Origin: Paenibacillus sp. yr247
GTDB lineage: Bacteria; Bacillota; Bacilli; Paenibacillales; NBRC-103111
Length of the DNA stretch: 64,000 bases
Direction of reading: 5' to 3'
Assembly (NCBI RefSeq): GCF_900103825.1
Contig: NZ_FNIF01000002.1
Coordinates: 186,001 to 250,000 of the forward strand
Shown: in pieces, positions 8,759-16,858 of the stretch
Position numbering within the stretch: the stretch's first letter is position 1
Layout of the letters: every line of letters starts with the position of its first letter
Made by a program: the position numbers and the translations under genes
Notes under the pieces: model-generated
Told to the model about the DNA's origin: nothing
The model's input: the letters and a program-made list of their open reading frames with translations, nothing else
The model's database searches: none

Positions 8759-9460
8759 GTGAACATTCACATCCAACTCTTCGCAGGTCTAGTAGACCTT
8801 TTCGGGACTTCTGTCCTACATATACATGTAGAACAAGAGTCTGTTTCTATCGAACAGCTCAAAAAGCAAATCAATGCTGCCTATCCGGCTGCTTCCGCTC
8901 AATTGATGACCTGTTTTTTTGCAAAAAATCAAGCTTATGCGGGTGATCAGGAAATGGTCACAGCGGCAGACGAAATTGCACTCATTCCCCCTGTGTCAGG
9001 CGGACAACCTTCTAATTACGAAATCACCCACGACACCATTGATGTAGCCGAAGTAACATCTAAAGTAAACAATCCTAATCATGGTGCTTCGCTTGCCTTC
9101 ATAGGAACAACAAGAGAGATGACCAATGGGCAGCGAACTGTCCTATTGGAATATGAAGCCTATATACCGATGGCATTGAAAACCATGGAAACAATCGGTC
9201 ACGAGATTGAAGCTCGGTGGCCGGGCACGTTTTGTGCGATTACACATCGTTTGGGCAAAGTGGCTATTGCTGAGGCTAGCGTTGTCATTGCCGTTTCCTC
9301 CCCGCATCGGGCTGACTGCTATGAAGCGAGCCGGTACGCGATAGAACGTCTGAAACAAATCGTGCCCATTTGGAAAAAAGAAATATGGGATGATGGTTCA
9401 GAGTGGAAGGGCAGCCAAACAGGCCCTTGGAACCCGCTCCAAACGCCACAGTTTGAATAG
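8759..9460 (+). CDS. Fused molybdopterin synthase MoaD-MoaE
   Basis: 233 residues starting at GTG 8759, which follows AGGAGC; an open frame from 8663 has no comparable ribosome binding site. Residues ~1-81 are MoaD (ubiquitin-like), ending in PPVSGG, the Gly-Gly that must carry a thiocarboxylate. Residues ~90-233 are MoaE: FIGTTREMTNGQ, LEYEAYIPMA, HRLGKVAIAEASV, SSPHRADCYEA and the active-site lysines in IWKKEIWDDG. Together they convert precursor Z (cPMP) to molybdopterin. In the fusion the Gly-Gly is internal, so cleavage is needed to free it, as reported for MoaX of Mycobacterium tuberculosis. The gene for its activating enzyme follows 22 bases downstream. Confidence 0.9.
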   Translation: MNIHIQLFAGLVDLFGTSVLHIHVEQESVSIEQLKKQINAAYPAASAQLMTCFFAKNQAYAGDQEMVTAADEIALIPPVSGGQPSNYEITHDTIDVAEVTSKVNNPNHGASLAFIGTTREMTNGQRTVLLEYEAYIPMALKTMETIGHEIEARWPGTFCAITHRLGKVAIAEASVVIAVSSPHRADCYEASRYAIERLKQIVPIWKKEIWDDGSEWKGSQTGPWNPLQTPQFE

Positions 9461-9482
9461 ACCCGATTGGAGATGAGCTTAC

Positions 9483-10547
9483 TTGGACTCACATTTACAT
9501 ACAGGACAAAATGATGTCGTTGATTCGCGCTATTCCCGGCAAGTTCTCTTTTCCCCTATAGGCCTGGAAGGCCAGCGCAAACTTATTGGTAGTCGAGTCG
9601 CAATCGTAGGAATGGGCGCTTTGGGCACAGTTCTTGCCAACCATATGGTTCGTGCCGGGGTCGGATATGTACGATTGATTGACCGCGATTTTGTTGATAC
9701 AAGCAATTTGCAAAGACAAATGCTTTACGATGAAGAAGATGCAGCTACTACTACTCCTAAGGCGATTGCAGCAGCAAGACGCTTACAGTTCGTGAATTCG
9801 CAGATCACGATTGAGCCACATGTGACTGATCTAAATGCCACGAATGCTGAAGAATTGTTAAGTGATGTGGATTTGATCTTGGATGGAACGGATAACTTCT
9901 CGGTCCGCTTCCTCATTAACGATGTGAGTATTAAACTAGGTATTCCCTGGATTTATGGCGGTGCGGTCGCCTCCAGAGGCGTCTCTTTGACGATCATTCC
10001 GGGACAAACTCCTTGCTTGCGCTGCTTATTTACGCAAGCCCCTGCTGCAGGCATGACAGAAACCTGTGATACCGCTGGTGTTATAGGCGGAATCATTCAC
10101 GTTGTCGCTTCATTTCAAGCAACCGAAGCTCTTAAACTGCTTATTGGCGCAAGCGAACATCTCAATCTCCGAATGCAGCAATGGGACTTATGGTTCAATC
10201 AGCATTCGGCCATTAGTGTAGCCGGCGCGCTTAAATCAGATTGTCCCGCCTGTGCAATGAAGCAATATGATTACTTAGAGGCCGGTGTGGAAAGCGACAC
10301 GATTCAATCCTTGTGCGGACGTAATTCCGTCCAGATTCATCCGGTCATTCCTTCTACCAGACCGCTTGAATACTGGGAAGAACGCTTGAAACCACTTGGA
10401 CCGGTAGAGAAAAATCGCTTTCTGTTAAAGTTCCAAGCTGCCCCCGATTTGCATATGGTCATTTTCCCTGACGGGCGTGTACTGATTCAAGGAACCGAAG
10501 ATTTAATTCAGGCCAAGAGTCTTTACAGCCGTTATATTGGGATGTAG
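9483..10547 (+). CDS. moeB: MoeB/ThiF-family adenylyltransferase
   Basis: 354 residues. The start is TTG at 9483, 8 bases after GGAG. The nucleotide-binding loop VGMGALGTVLANHM, the RDFVDTSNLQRQ segment and TDNFSVRFLINDV with IYGGAVASRG are classic E1-like MoeB/ThiF features; two zinc-binding pairs, CLRC and CPAC, are present. The last ~85 residues after CPAC form an extra domain that is not an obvious rhodanese. The enzyme would adenylate the C-terminal Gly of MoaD to allow thiocarboxylate formation. Position directly behind moaD-moaE favours MoeB over ThiF. No other moa or moe gene is in the window. Confidence 0.85.
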   Translation: MDSHLHTGQNDVVDSRYSRQVLFSPIGLEGQRKLIGSRVAIVGMGALGTVLANHMVRAGVGYVRLIDRDFVDTSNLQRQMLYDEEDAATTTPKAIAAARRLQFVNSQITIEPHVTDLNATNAEELLSDVDLILDGTDNFSVRFLINDVSIKLGIPWIYGGAVASRGVSLTIIPGQTPCLRCLFTQAPAAGMTETCDTAGVIGGIIHVVASFQATEALKLLIGASEHLNLRMQQWDLWFNQHSAISVAGALKSDCPACAMKQYDYLEAGVESDTIQSLCGRNSVQIHPVIPSTRPLEYWEERLKPLGPVEKNRFLLKFQAAPDLHMVIFPDGRVLIQGTEDLIQAKSLYSRYIGM

Positions 10548-10593
10548 TATAACAATATACCTGCGTGATTATAGAACTAGGAGAGGAACTTCA

Positions 10594-11643
10594 ATGCGTA
10601 TACATGTACTTCAACTAATCGTTGGTGATAAACTAATTTCCGATTCCTACAATATGGTAGGGCTTCATCTTCTTTCATCAGGTACCGTCGTCGATGCAAG
10701 CGATATTTTGATGCTCAATCGACACAATGTGGAGTATGTCGATATATCCCCAAGAGGCAGCGTAGACGTAATAGAGCTTGATAAAACCGTAGCCTACGAA
10801 GTAAATATCACGCAATTAAACTCTTTTAACGATTCAATTACCGGAATTAAAGATATCTTTCAATCAGCAGGAAATGGGGATTCCATTACTAACGACGTTA
10901 TAGAATCCGCTTTCAATCCATTGATCGAGAGCCTAGAGGAAGAGAAAGACGTTGTTTCCTTATTGCTTTCTTTGAACAGCAAAGATGATTATACGTTCCA
11001 TCACAGTGTACAGGTAGGTATGCTTTCCTACTACATTGCCAAATGGATGAATAAAAGTGAGAAAGAAGCCCTCTTTATTGGAAAAGCAGGCTATTTGCAT
11101 GATATCGGCAAAAGCAAAATCCCCACAGATATCCTGTACAAGCCAGGTAAACTAACCAACGATGAGTTCAATGAAATTCAGAAACATACCATTTATGGCT
11201 ACGAAATCATAAAAAACTCCTTAAAGGACAACACGCTTGCTCTCGTTGCTCTTCAGCATCATGAACGAATGGACGGCACAGGCTATCCTTTACGAAAAAA
11301 GGGTACAGAAATTCATTCATATTCTCTTATTGTTGCGGTTGCAGACGTTTACAGCGCTATGATCAGCAACCGTGTTTACCAGGAAAAACGTGATCTTCTG
11401 TTCGTACTGAAAGAACTTCACAATATGAGTTTTGGACAACTTGATCCGAAAATCACGCAAGTATTTATTCGCAACATGATCCCTAACTTTATCGGCAAAA
11501 AAGTGGCCTTGAGCGATGGACGAGTCGGTACGATCGTTATGACGAATCCTTCCGATTTCTTCCGACCGCTCATTAACATCAATAATCAATTCTTGGATCT
11601 ATCTCAACTTAAGGATGTCGAAATTACGCAAATCGCAATCTAA
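10594..11643 (+). CDS. HD-GYP domain protein (predicted c-di-GMP phosphodiesterase)
   Basis: 349 residues from the ATG at 10594 after AGGAGAGG. Layout matches the HD-GYP protein at 4.5 kb: an N-terminal ~125-residue region (VDASDILMLNRHNVEYVDIS), HHSVQVGMLSYYIAKWM, YLHDIGKSKIP, HHERMDGTGYP and a C-terminal ~70-residue tail (IGKKVALSDGRVGTIVMTN). HD and GYP residues are intact. Expected role is c-di-GMP hydrolysis in the cytosol. It follows moeB by 46 bases, so co-transcription is possible without an obvious functional link. Its end is only 6 bases from the stop of the convergent DUF350 gene, and I see no hairpin between them. Confidence 0.85.
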   Translation: MRIHVLQLIVGDKLISDSYNMVGLHLLSSGTVVDASDILMLNRHNVEYVDISPRGSVDVIELDKTVAYEVNITQLNSFNDSITGIKDIFQSAGNGDSITNDVIESAFNPLIESLEEEKDVVSLLLSLNSKDDYTFHHSVQVGMLSYYIAKWMNKSEKEALFIGKAGYLHDIGKSKIPTDILYKPGKLTNDEFNEIQKHTIYGYEIIKNSLKDNTLALVALQHHERMDGTGYPLRKKGTEIHSYSLIVAVADVYSAMISNRVYQEKRDLLFVLKELHNMSFGQLDPKITQVFIRNMIPNFIGKKVALSDGRVGTIVMTNPSDFFRPLININNQFLDLSQLKDVEITQIAI

Positions 11644-11649
11644 TGCAAA

Positions 11650-12039
11650 CTAAATAATAAGACTGCTGACTGCAATTGCAATCCCAATATAAACGGCAGC
11701 CAGCAGCGTACCAACAGCCAGATTCCCTTGTTTTATTTGATCGGACAGCTTCACTCCTGGAGTTAGCCAATCAAAGATCCAGTAGGTAGCCACCAAACAG
11801 CTGTAACCTACCGCAAACCATAAGCTCATATGCCAAATCGAAGAATTGGTATATGCGGCAATCCCTAATATGATAGCAGTCGCTACAAATTTGCCGCCCA
11901 TGGTGATTCCAACAGCTACATTACCATTGTTAATTTCCTCCATATCGCGGTAGGGAGTCATTAAACTAAACACATACATTCCTGCAAATTGCAGCAAGAC
12001 GATCACAAACAAACTAATGATTAGATCCAAAACGATCAT
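11650..12039 (-). CDS. DUF350 family membrane protein
   Basis: 129 residues, nearly all membrane: about four helices arranged as two similar halves (DLIISLFVIVLLQFAGMYVF..., and NLAVGTLLAAVYIGIAIAVS). The repeated element NGNVAVGITMGGKFVATAI / QGNLAVGTLLAAVYIGIAI is the DUF350 signature, also found in Escherichia coli YjfL. The start ATG (12037-12039) overlaps the stop of the upstream gene as ATGA and follows GGGGGTGGGCAG. Last gene of a five-gene operon with an ATP-grasp ligase; E. coli yjfL likewise lies near such a ligase gene (yjfC). Molecular function unknown. Confidence 0.85.
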   Translation of the reverse strand: MIVLDLIISLFVIVLLQFAGMYVFSLMTPYRDMEEINNGNVAVGITMGGKFVATAIILGIAAYTNSSIWHMSLWFAVGYSCLVATYWIFDWLTPGVKLSDQIKQGNLAVGTLLAAVYIGIAIAVSSLII

Positions 12040-12689
12040 TCTGCCCACCCCCGAAATTTAGCCATTGATTGATCAAAATTGCTGTAATCGTGTACTTCCT
12101 CTAGAATAACCTGTACTTCCTTCTTGTTTTTGAAGCTTTCATAGCGTTCCTCAGGAATAGGCTGCTTCACTTTTTGCCCAGTTGGTAGATCAGCCACGGC
12201 GAAATAGCGAAATTTGCCATCGAGCTCCGTTTTATAAACTCCTACCAATTTCACATCCGTCTTAATTTCTAATTTTAACTCCGCTAAATCTTTTTCAGCT
12301 TCTTCTTTTGTTTTAAACGTCTTAATAGGCTTCCATTGCGACAATGTCACATCGTTCTTCCCTTGACTATCCGTTTTCATCGTCGCCTGCATATAGCTGA
12401 GTACCCATATTTGGTCCCCTGTAGCAAAATTCTGATCATTCGAGATACGTTCATTGTTTGGAAGCAGGACCATATCTCCGTCCAACAAATCCCCGACTTT
12501 TGCTTGCTGTATCTGATAATCCCATGGCACTTCACCATTCATACTACTTGTATTTGCCGCACTTCCTACTGTTGCTGTTGTCTTGCTTAAAACAGATGGC
12601 TTCTTATGAAACGCGCTGCTAATGGCCCAAATGATCACGATGCATACAATGAAGCCCGCAGCCATTAGCCAAAATCGTCTTTGTTTCAA
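12036..12689 (-). CDS. Membrane-anchored protein of unknown function in the ATP-grasp operon
   Basis: 217 residues from a TTG (12687-12689) that overlaps the stop of the ATP-grasp gene and follows GGAG; the longer open frame to 12767 lies inside that gene. Residues ~7-25 form a single hydrophobic segment (FWLMAAGFIVCIVIIWAISS), likely a signal anchor; the rest (~190 residues) is soluble and probably extracytoplasmic. Visible features are an acidic/polar region with QAKVGDLLDGDMVLLPNN near residue 60 and a beta-rich C-terminus ending FRGWAE. I do not recognise a family. Translational overlap on both sides suggests it works with the ligase and the DUF350 protein. Confidence 0.75.
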   Translation of the reverse strand: MKQRRFWLMAAGFIVCIVIIWAISSAFHKKPSVLSKTTATVGSAANTSSMNGEVPWDYQIQQAKVGDLLDGDMVLLPNNERISNDQNFATGDQIWVLSYMQATMKTDSQGKNDVTLSQWKPIKTFKTKEEAEKDLAELKLEIKTDVKLVGVYKTELDGKFRYFAVADLPTGQKVKQPIPEERYESFKNKKEVQVILEEVHDYSNFDQSMAKFRGWAE

Positions 12690-13882
12690 GGTGCTTTCAC
12701 TCCTATCGCTACAAATTGACTGGCATTTCCTGTAATCATCCCGCCTGCTCGCCCTAATAGACCGCACGGTGTTCCATTTAGAACAAAAAGACCCGTTAAT
12801 AAATGCTTATTTCCATGGGCAAAAGGCAGCTCAGGTAAATCGGCTCGCTGCTGGTAAACGCGCTGAAAAAACACACTCGTATCAAAGCCGACTTCATCTT
12901 TGATCTCTAACTTCCCCTGCACGTTATAGAGCTCAACGGAACCGCCTTCTCTACCGAACATGGATTTGGACACATAATCCCTTGGTAGCGCGGGCGTAGT
13001 ATAGGTAGGCAGCATATAGGTCTCTATTGCCTTGTGCTCATCCGACGTGAACATATCATTGTTTTCCTCATGTAAGCCCCAAATAATGGCTTGTAGGCCT
13101 TTCGATTGCAAGATAACAGCGTGTAGAGGATTGAATAATTGAATGAATTGTTCTTCAATCGCATAAGCAAATGCCTCTCCGCCATCGTCAATACCCATCC
13201 ATTCCTTCGGGTATAGAGCAAACATTTTCGTGATGGTTTGATTCTCGCCAACCTTAACCACGCCTTCATCGATCCACAAATCCAAACAGTCAACACACGT
13301 CATGCTTCTTCCACTGTGAGCTACAAGTGCATCAATTGTTCCTGTATCTTCAGCATGCTGTCCATATGCTATGCAGGCAGCAAAGTCTGGAGCTTCTATC
13401 TCCCAAGCCGCGCGGATAAGCTCTTTCATCGCATGATTAGGTGATTCCATCCCCTTTTGTTCACATAACCAAGGTGTAGCGATGGCTGCCTCTACATACC
13501 CTGTTGGTGTATCTGCATTCAGCTCTAATAGCTTGATGTCCCCTTGCAGATTTACGGTAAAATCAAATCTTGCATAACGACTAATGAAGCCCGCGGCATT
13601 CGGCTCCAGTCGATCTAATCCATCCCACAGCACTTCAGGGATAGACAATAACGCATATAACTCCCTATTTCCTTTCAGATAACGAACGGCTTTATCAAAT
13701 ATGTGCCACAAAACTTCGGCCGTATGGATAAGTTCTTCGTAGGCTTTCCTGTCCATAACCACGAGTTGGTCGATCCAGTAAGCTTCATCTCCCAGATTTG
13801 CCCAGGTAAATCCGAGGTCCGCCAGCTGCTGCACCCTATGAGCTCTGTCAGGAAAAGGCGTTCCTATGACTTCATAAACCAC
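12686..13882 (-). CDS. Glutathionylspermidine-synthase-like ATP-grasp ligase
   Basis: 398 residues from GTG 13880-13882 after CAGGGGGT; a longer open frame reaching 14146 overlaps the upstream gene in another phase and is low-complexity, so I rejected it. Motifs of the C-terminal ligase domain of glutathionylspermidine synthase are clear: SRYARFDFTVN with LLELNADTPTG (ATP-grasp, near residues 105-130), YPKEWM, and YVSKSMFGREGG near residue 310 (nucleotide-binding). E. coli homologues YgiC and YjfC have this stand-alone domain. The family forms amide bonds between a carboxylate and an amine using ATP; the real substrate here is unknown. No amidase domain is present. Operon partners are a DUF350 protein and an exported Ser/Gly-rich protein. 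Confidence 0.85.
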   Translation of the reverse strand: MVYEVIGTPFPDRAHRVQQLADLGFTWANLGDEAYWIDQLVVMDRKAYEELIHTAEVLWHIFDKAVRYLKGNRELYALLSIPEVLWDGLDRLEPNAAGFISRYARFDFTVNLQGDIKLLELNADTPTGYVEAAIATPWLCEQKGMESPNHAMKELIRAAWEIEAPDFAACIAYGQHAEDTGTIDALVAHSGRSMTCVDCLDLWIDEGVVKVGENQTITKMFALYPKEWMGIDDGGEAFAYAIEEQFIQLFNPLHAVILQSKGLQAIIWGLHEENNDMFTSDEHKAIETYMLPTYTTPALPRDYVSKSMFGREGGSVELYNVQGKLEIKDEVGFDTSVFFQRVYQQRADLPELPFAHGNKHLLTGLFVLNGTPCGLLGRAGGMITGNASQFVAIGVKAP

Positions 13883-13886
13883 AGAT

Positions 13887-14591
13887 TTAACCCCCTGAGC
13901 TAGAGCTTGAGCTGGATGAGGAGCTGAAACCACTTGATTTACCGCCAATGCTGCCGGAAGAGGTGGAGGTCGACTTGGAGCTGGATGTTGTACCGCTGCT
14001 CGTACCGGAGCTGCTAGCGGAACCCGTATTCCCTGTCGTCCCCGTCTTACTGCCTGATGTTGAATTATTGGTTGTAAACGTGCCTGTTCCACTTGAAGTG
14101 GTTGGTGTTTTTGTTGCGGAACGGTTTGAGAATGAACTCGGTTCATACGTTTTCGTCACATAAGGTGTATTCGAACGATAATAATAAGAGCGATGATTAC
14201 TTCCCCAATTACTCGACGAGTACGGGCTTCCACTATTAAAAATCAGATGGTAAAGCAGTAGATCATCCCATCCAAAGCCGCCGCCACCGCTTACCTGGTT
14301 CACAATGATGGGTGTCGTGCTTCCTCCTGATCCAGTCGAGGCACTTCCTGCTGCAGGTGTAGGTGATGGAGAAGGAAATGTCGTTTTATTTTCCGCTGGG
14401 ATAGGTATACTCCAGTCAACAAAAGGATCGTAATAAGCCTTCACATCTTCTGAAGACCATTCTACCAGCTTAGATGCTCCTGCCCCAGCAGTCGGATTTG
14501 GGGACTCCGCGGCGTGTGCCGGAAACAGCAGCATTTGACCAACGAGCATGATTCCTAAAGAGGTTGAAATTACTTTCAACGGTCGTTTCAC
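13887..14591 (-). CDS. Exported Ser/Gly/Thr-rich low-complexity protein
   Basis: 234 residues from GTG 14589-14591 (GTGA overlap with the upstream gene, GGGGGAGGG before it). Residues ~1-28 are a signal peptide (hydrophobic core LGIMLVGQMLLF, cleavage likely after AHA). Residues ~29-150 include a short ordered patch GGGGFGWDDLLLYHLIF and an aromatic patch HRSYYYRSNTPY. From ~150 the chain is almost pure Ser, Thr and Gly with scattered Lys/Asn, ending in about ten Ser followed by Gly-Gly. The stop is 5 bases before the ligase start. E. coli ygiB-ygiC and yjfM-yjfC also pair a small exported protein (DUF1190) with a ligase of this type; the parallel is by arrangement, not shown homology. Confidence 0.75.
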   Translation of the reverse strand: MKRPLKVISTSLGIMLVGQMLLFPAHAAESPNPTAGAGASKLVEWSSEDVKAYYDPFVDWSIPIPAENKTTFPSPSPTPAAGSASTGSGGSTTPIIVNQVSGGGGFGWDDLLLYHLIFNSGSPYSSSNWGSNHRSYYYRSNTPYVTKTYEPSSFSNRSATKTPTTSSGTGTFTTNNSTSGSKTGTTGNTGSASSSGTSSGTTSSSKSTSTSSGSIGGKSSGFSSSSSSSSSSGG

Positions 14592-14809
14592 TGCTTATTC
14601 CCTCCCCCTTCTGAACTTACCGTAACCAGTAATAGCTCAAAAACATTAAGATCCAAGTTCAATCTTCCTTCAATCATTTCATATTCCTTGCCGCCAATAA
14701 GAACAAAGTTCGCTACATTTAAGGCTTGGATGAGTTTCTCATCCCAGGGCCGTTCACTAATTTTCTGCAGCTGTCCGTCCGCCAATTTTTCGAAAAGAGT
14801 AATATTCAT
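14588..14809 (-). CDS. Small cytosolic protein, first gene of the ATP-grasp operon
   Basis: 73 residues, acidic, no membrane segment, ending in SSEGGGNKQ. It opens the five-gene operon and its stop overlaps the next start. ATG 14807-14809 follows GGGAGGATTAAATCG. The pattern VANFVLIGGKEYEMIEGRLN suggests a small beta-rich fold. I do not recognise a family. No clear -10/-35 pair is visible immediately upstream. Confidence 0.65.
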   Translation of the reverse strand: MNITLFEKLADGQLQKISERPWDEKLIQALNVANFVLIGGKEYEMIEGRLNLDLNVFELLLVTVSSEGGGNKQ

Positions 14810-14882
14810 CGATTTAATCCTCCCTCATCCGTGACTTCATACTAGATAAAACGCACGAACAGACTTTTTGTTTCAACTTGGC

Positions 14883-14918
14883 AAAAATAAAAAAAGCCTA
14901 CCCTTCAGGATAGACTTT
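14883..14918 (-). terminator. Terminator of the NlpC/P60 gene
   Basis: Minus-strand stem AAAGTCTATCC / GGGTAGGCTTT with loop TGAA, followed by a T-rich run (TTTTTATTTTT). It is 7 bases downstream of the NlpC/P60 stop codon. Confidence 0.8.
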
Positions 14919-14924
14919 AATGAA

Positions 14925-16034
14925 TTAATATACAATGCGTTTTGCTCGGAGAAACGTTGATTTCCAGTACGGTTTACTGATATCAGAGATCTGGACGCCA
15001 TTCTTTGCCGCGGGTGAAGAATGCAGCATTTGCATGTTCCCAATATAGATACCAACATGTCCAACTGTTTTATTGGATTTGAATCGGCCTGGCACATAGA
15101 AAAACATTAAATCACCTTTGCGCAAAGCTTTTCTACTAACCAATGTTCCTACCCTTTCTTGTTCGCGAGCAAGTCTTGGAAGCCTTACGCCATATTTCCC
15201 ATAAACATATTGGGTAAACGTCGAGCAGTCAAATCTTCCTGTTTGCGGGTAAGGGCCGGTACCGAATTTATATTTAACACCTAAGTATTGCTTGCCTTTG
15301 TTAATCATTGCATTTATATCAATGTTCTTCAAAACCGGAATTACTTCTTCCTTGCCAGAGGGGGACCATACTTGCAAGTCATTTCCCGCTTGTAGATCCT
15401 TAGAGGCTGGGTTCGTTTCATTCCCCACACCTTTGAAAGGATCCGTTGGATCGTCGCTGAATTCAAGCTCCGCCGCATTCCCGCGAGGATCAGAATCATC
15501 TTCATTCTCAATCGGAGCAACGGGAGAAGGATGAATCTTCAATTGTCCATTACTGACTTCGTAGGACATATCTTCTTGAAACAAATCTGCTAAGGATGAG
15601 ATTGGCAAATAAGCGGAATCCCCCTCCTTGACAAAGGGTTGGTTAACATGAATATCTGAACCATCTTTCTTTGCTTTCGTCGAGTTCATCGTCAATTCAT
15701 AGTTAGCGTCATTGTCGCCAACTAGCAGCTTCTGATTCGTATCATCCCAGTCTGTCTGGAACTTTAGGGTTTGAACGAGTTCACGGGCAGGTATATAATT
15801 TACATTATTAATCACTTTAATCGGCACAATGGCATCATCATTACCTAATGTTGTTAATCCTTTTCCTGCTTGTGACAAGCTATGGGAAAGCGTATTCCCT
15901 GTACCTGATTGTATCGTTGGGTTCGGCGTTGGTGCTGAGTTATTTGGGCTAGCATTATTGCTTCCACAAGCTGTTGTAGTGGCTATCAGGATAACCATAC
16001 TTCCTATTGCTGTTATTTTCAGCCTTTTCAACAT
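14925..16034 (-). CDS. Lipoprotein with copper-amine-oxidase-like domain and NlpC/P60 peptidase
   Basis: 369 residues. An N-terminal lipoprotein signal ends at the lipobox TTAC near residue 23. A Ser/Pro/Asn-rich linker follows, then a copper-amine-oxidase N-terminal-like domain (NYIPARELVQTLKFQTDWD, residues ~75-165), common as a surface adaptor in Paenibacillus. Residues ~235-369 are an NlpC/P60 papain-like peptidase: catalytic Cys in RFDCSTFTQYVYG and His in VGHVGIYIG, with a third polar residue in MLHSSP. Such enzymes cut the stem peptide of peptidoglycan, usually at gamma-D-Glu-diaminopimelate. Expected on the outer face of the membrane. A single-gene unit with its own terminator. Confidence 0.9.
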   Translation of the reverse strand: MLKRLKITAIGSMVILIATTTACGSNNASPNNSAPTPNPTIQSGTGNTLSHSLSQAGKGLTTLGNDDAIVPIKVINNVNYIPARELVQTLKFQTDWDDTNQKLLVGDNDANYELTMNSTKAKKDGSDIHVNQPFVKEGDSAYLPISSLADLFQEDMSYEVSNGQLKIHPSPVAPIENEDDSDPRGNAAELEFSDDPTDPFKGVGNETNPASKDLQAGNDLQVWSPSGKEEVIPVLKNIDINAMINKGKQYLGVKYKFGTGPYPQTGRFDCSTFTQYVYGKYGVRLPRLAREQERVGTLVSRKALRKGDLMFFYVPGRFKSNKTVGHVGIYIGNMQMLHSSPAAKNGVQISDISKPYWKSTFLRAKRIVY

Positions 16035-16169
16035 ACCTTCTCTTCTCCTTTAAAGGACATATTATGATCCTCTATAGAGTGAGATAAGTTGCTTATTAAT
16101 ATGCATGAAAGGCATATTTGACCTGCTTGGAGCAACTTGGAAAGCCTTCATTAAAATAACATGAGTTGC

Positions 16170-16673
16170 TTAGGAAGGTTTAAATAATCCCGTTATCCAC
16201 TTGGCAAAATCGACAGTAATCGGAATCAGGCCAAACCCATGCTGCCCTATTACAACAAAACCGTAAGCAGACTCACCCATCCCAACAGCACCAAGAGCTG
16301 TTTTACCAATTGCTACAGCTCCTAAGGCTAATTTTCCGACTGCAACAGCACCGATGGAAAGCCAATTGGAAATAGCTACGGCCCCTCCAGCCAAATAGCT
16401 AGCGATGGCAACTGCTCCAAACGAAGCCAACCACGAAATAGCTACAGCACCAATGGAAAAAATGCCGACACTGACAACTCCAATAGATACAAGTCCAACA
16501 GCAATATCACCTACAGCGAAAACCCCGATCGCTACCCGATGCCTGCCTTTGCGCATACCGCCAGTTCGAATATTAATAATCGGCAAGGAAGGAGACGGCC
16601 ATTGATAATCAATTTCCCGCTGATTCCAACCTCTGCTCTCCCACATGCCATTGAACCAGTTCTTGCTGCTCAT
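16170..16673 (-). CDS. Protein with tandem Gly-Ala-Val-Ala-Ile-Gly repeats
   Basis: 167 residues. A polar N-terminus of ~45 residues (WFNGMWESRGWNQREIDYQW) leads into ~100 residues built of near-regular six-residue units of the type GAVAIG (VAIGVFAVGDIAVG, SIGVVSVGIFSIG, GAVAVGKLALGAVAIG). The last 25 residues are ordinary (PITVDFAKWITGLFKPS). The repeats contain almost no charge, so the region may pack as a membrane-embedded or solenoid beta structure; neither is shown. I recognise no named domain. Its ATG faces the divergent PH-domain gene about 185 bases away. Confidence 0.65.
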   Translation of the reverse strand: MSSKNWFNGMWESRGWNQREIDYQWPSPSLPIINIRTGGMRKGRHRVAIGVFAVGDIAVGLVSIGVVSVGIFSIGAVAISWLASFGAVAIASYLAGGAVAISNWLSIGAVAVGKLALGAVAIGKTALGAVGMGESAYGFVVIGQHGFGLIPITVDFAKWITGLFKPS

Positions 16674-16858
16674 ACTGTGTTCCCTCGCTTCTAGGCCTGA
16701 CGTCCAGGCTGTCTTTACTCATTATCATATCAGCATCCGTTCTGATTCAGAACGGTCTCCAGAAGGCTTACAACTCGGTCTAAAGACTGAGGTAAGAAGA
16801 AGGTAATCCTATTCTACTTGTCGAATATGGGCATATATTCAATTGAGGAGTGATAGAG

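Noticed and set aside
13883-14146. Long N-terminal extension of the ATP-grasp protein (open frame to 14146).
   Set aside because: It overlaps the exported protein gene in another phase; the residues are low-complexity shadow, and a GTG with a good ribosome binding site lies at 13882, giving the normal family length.
16850-16858. GTG at 16850 as the start of the PH-domain protein.
   Set aside because: It lies inside the GAGGAG ribosome binding site; ATG 16859 has correct spacing.
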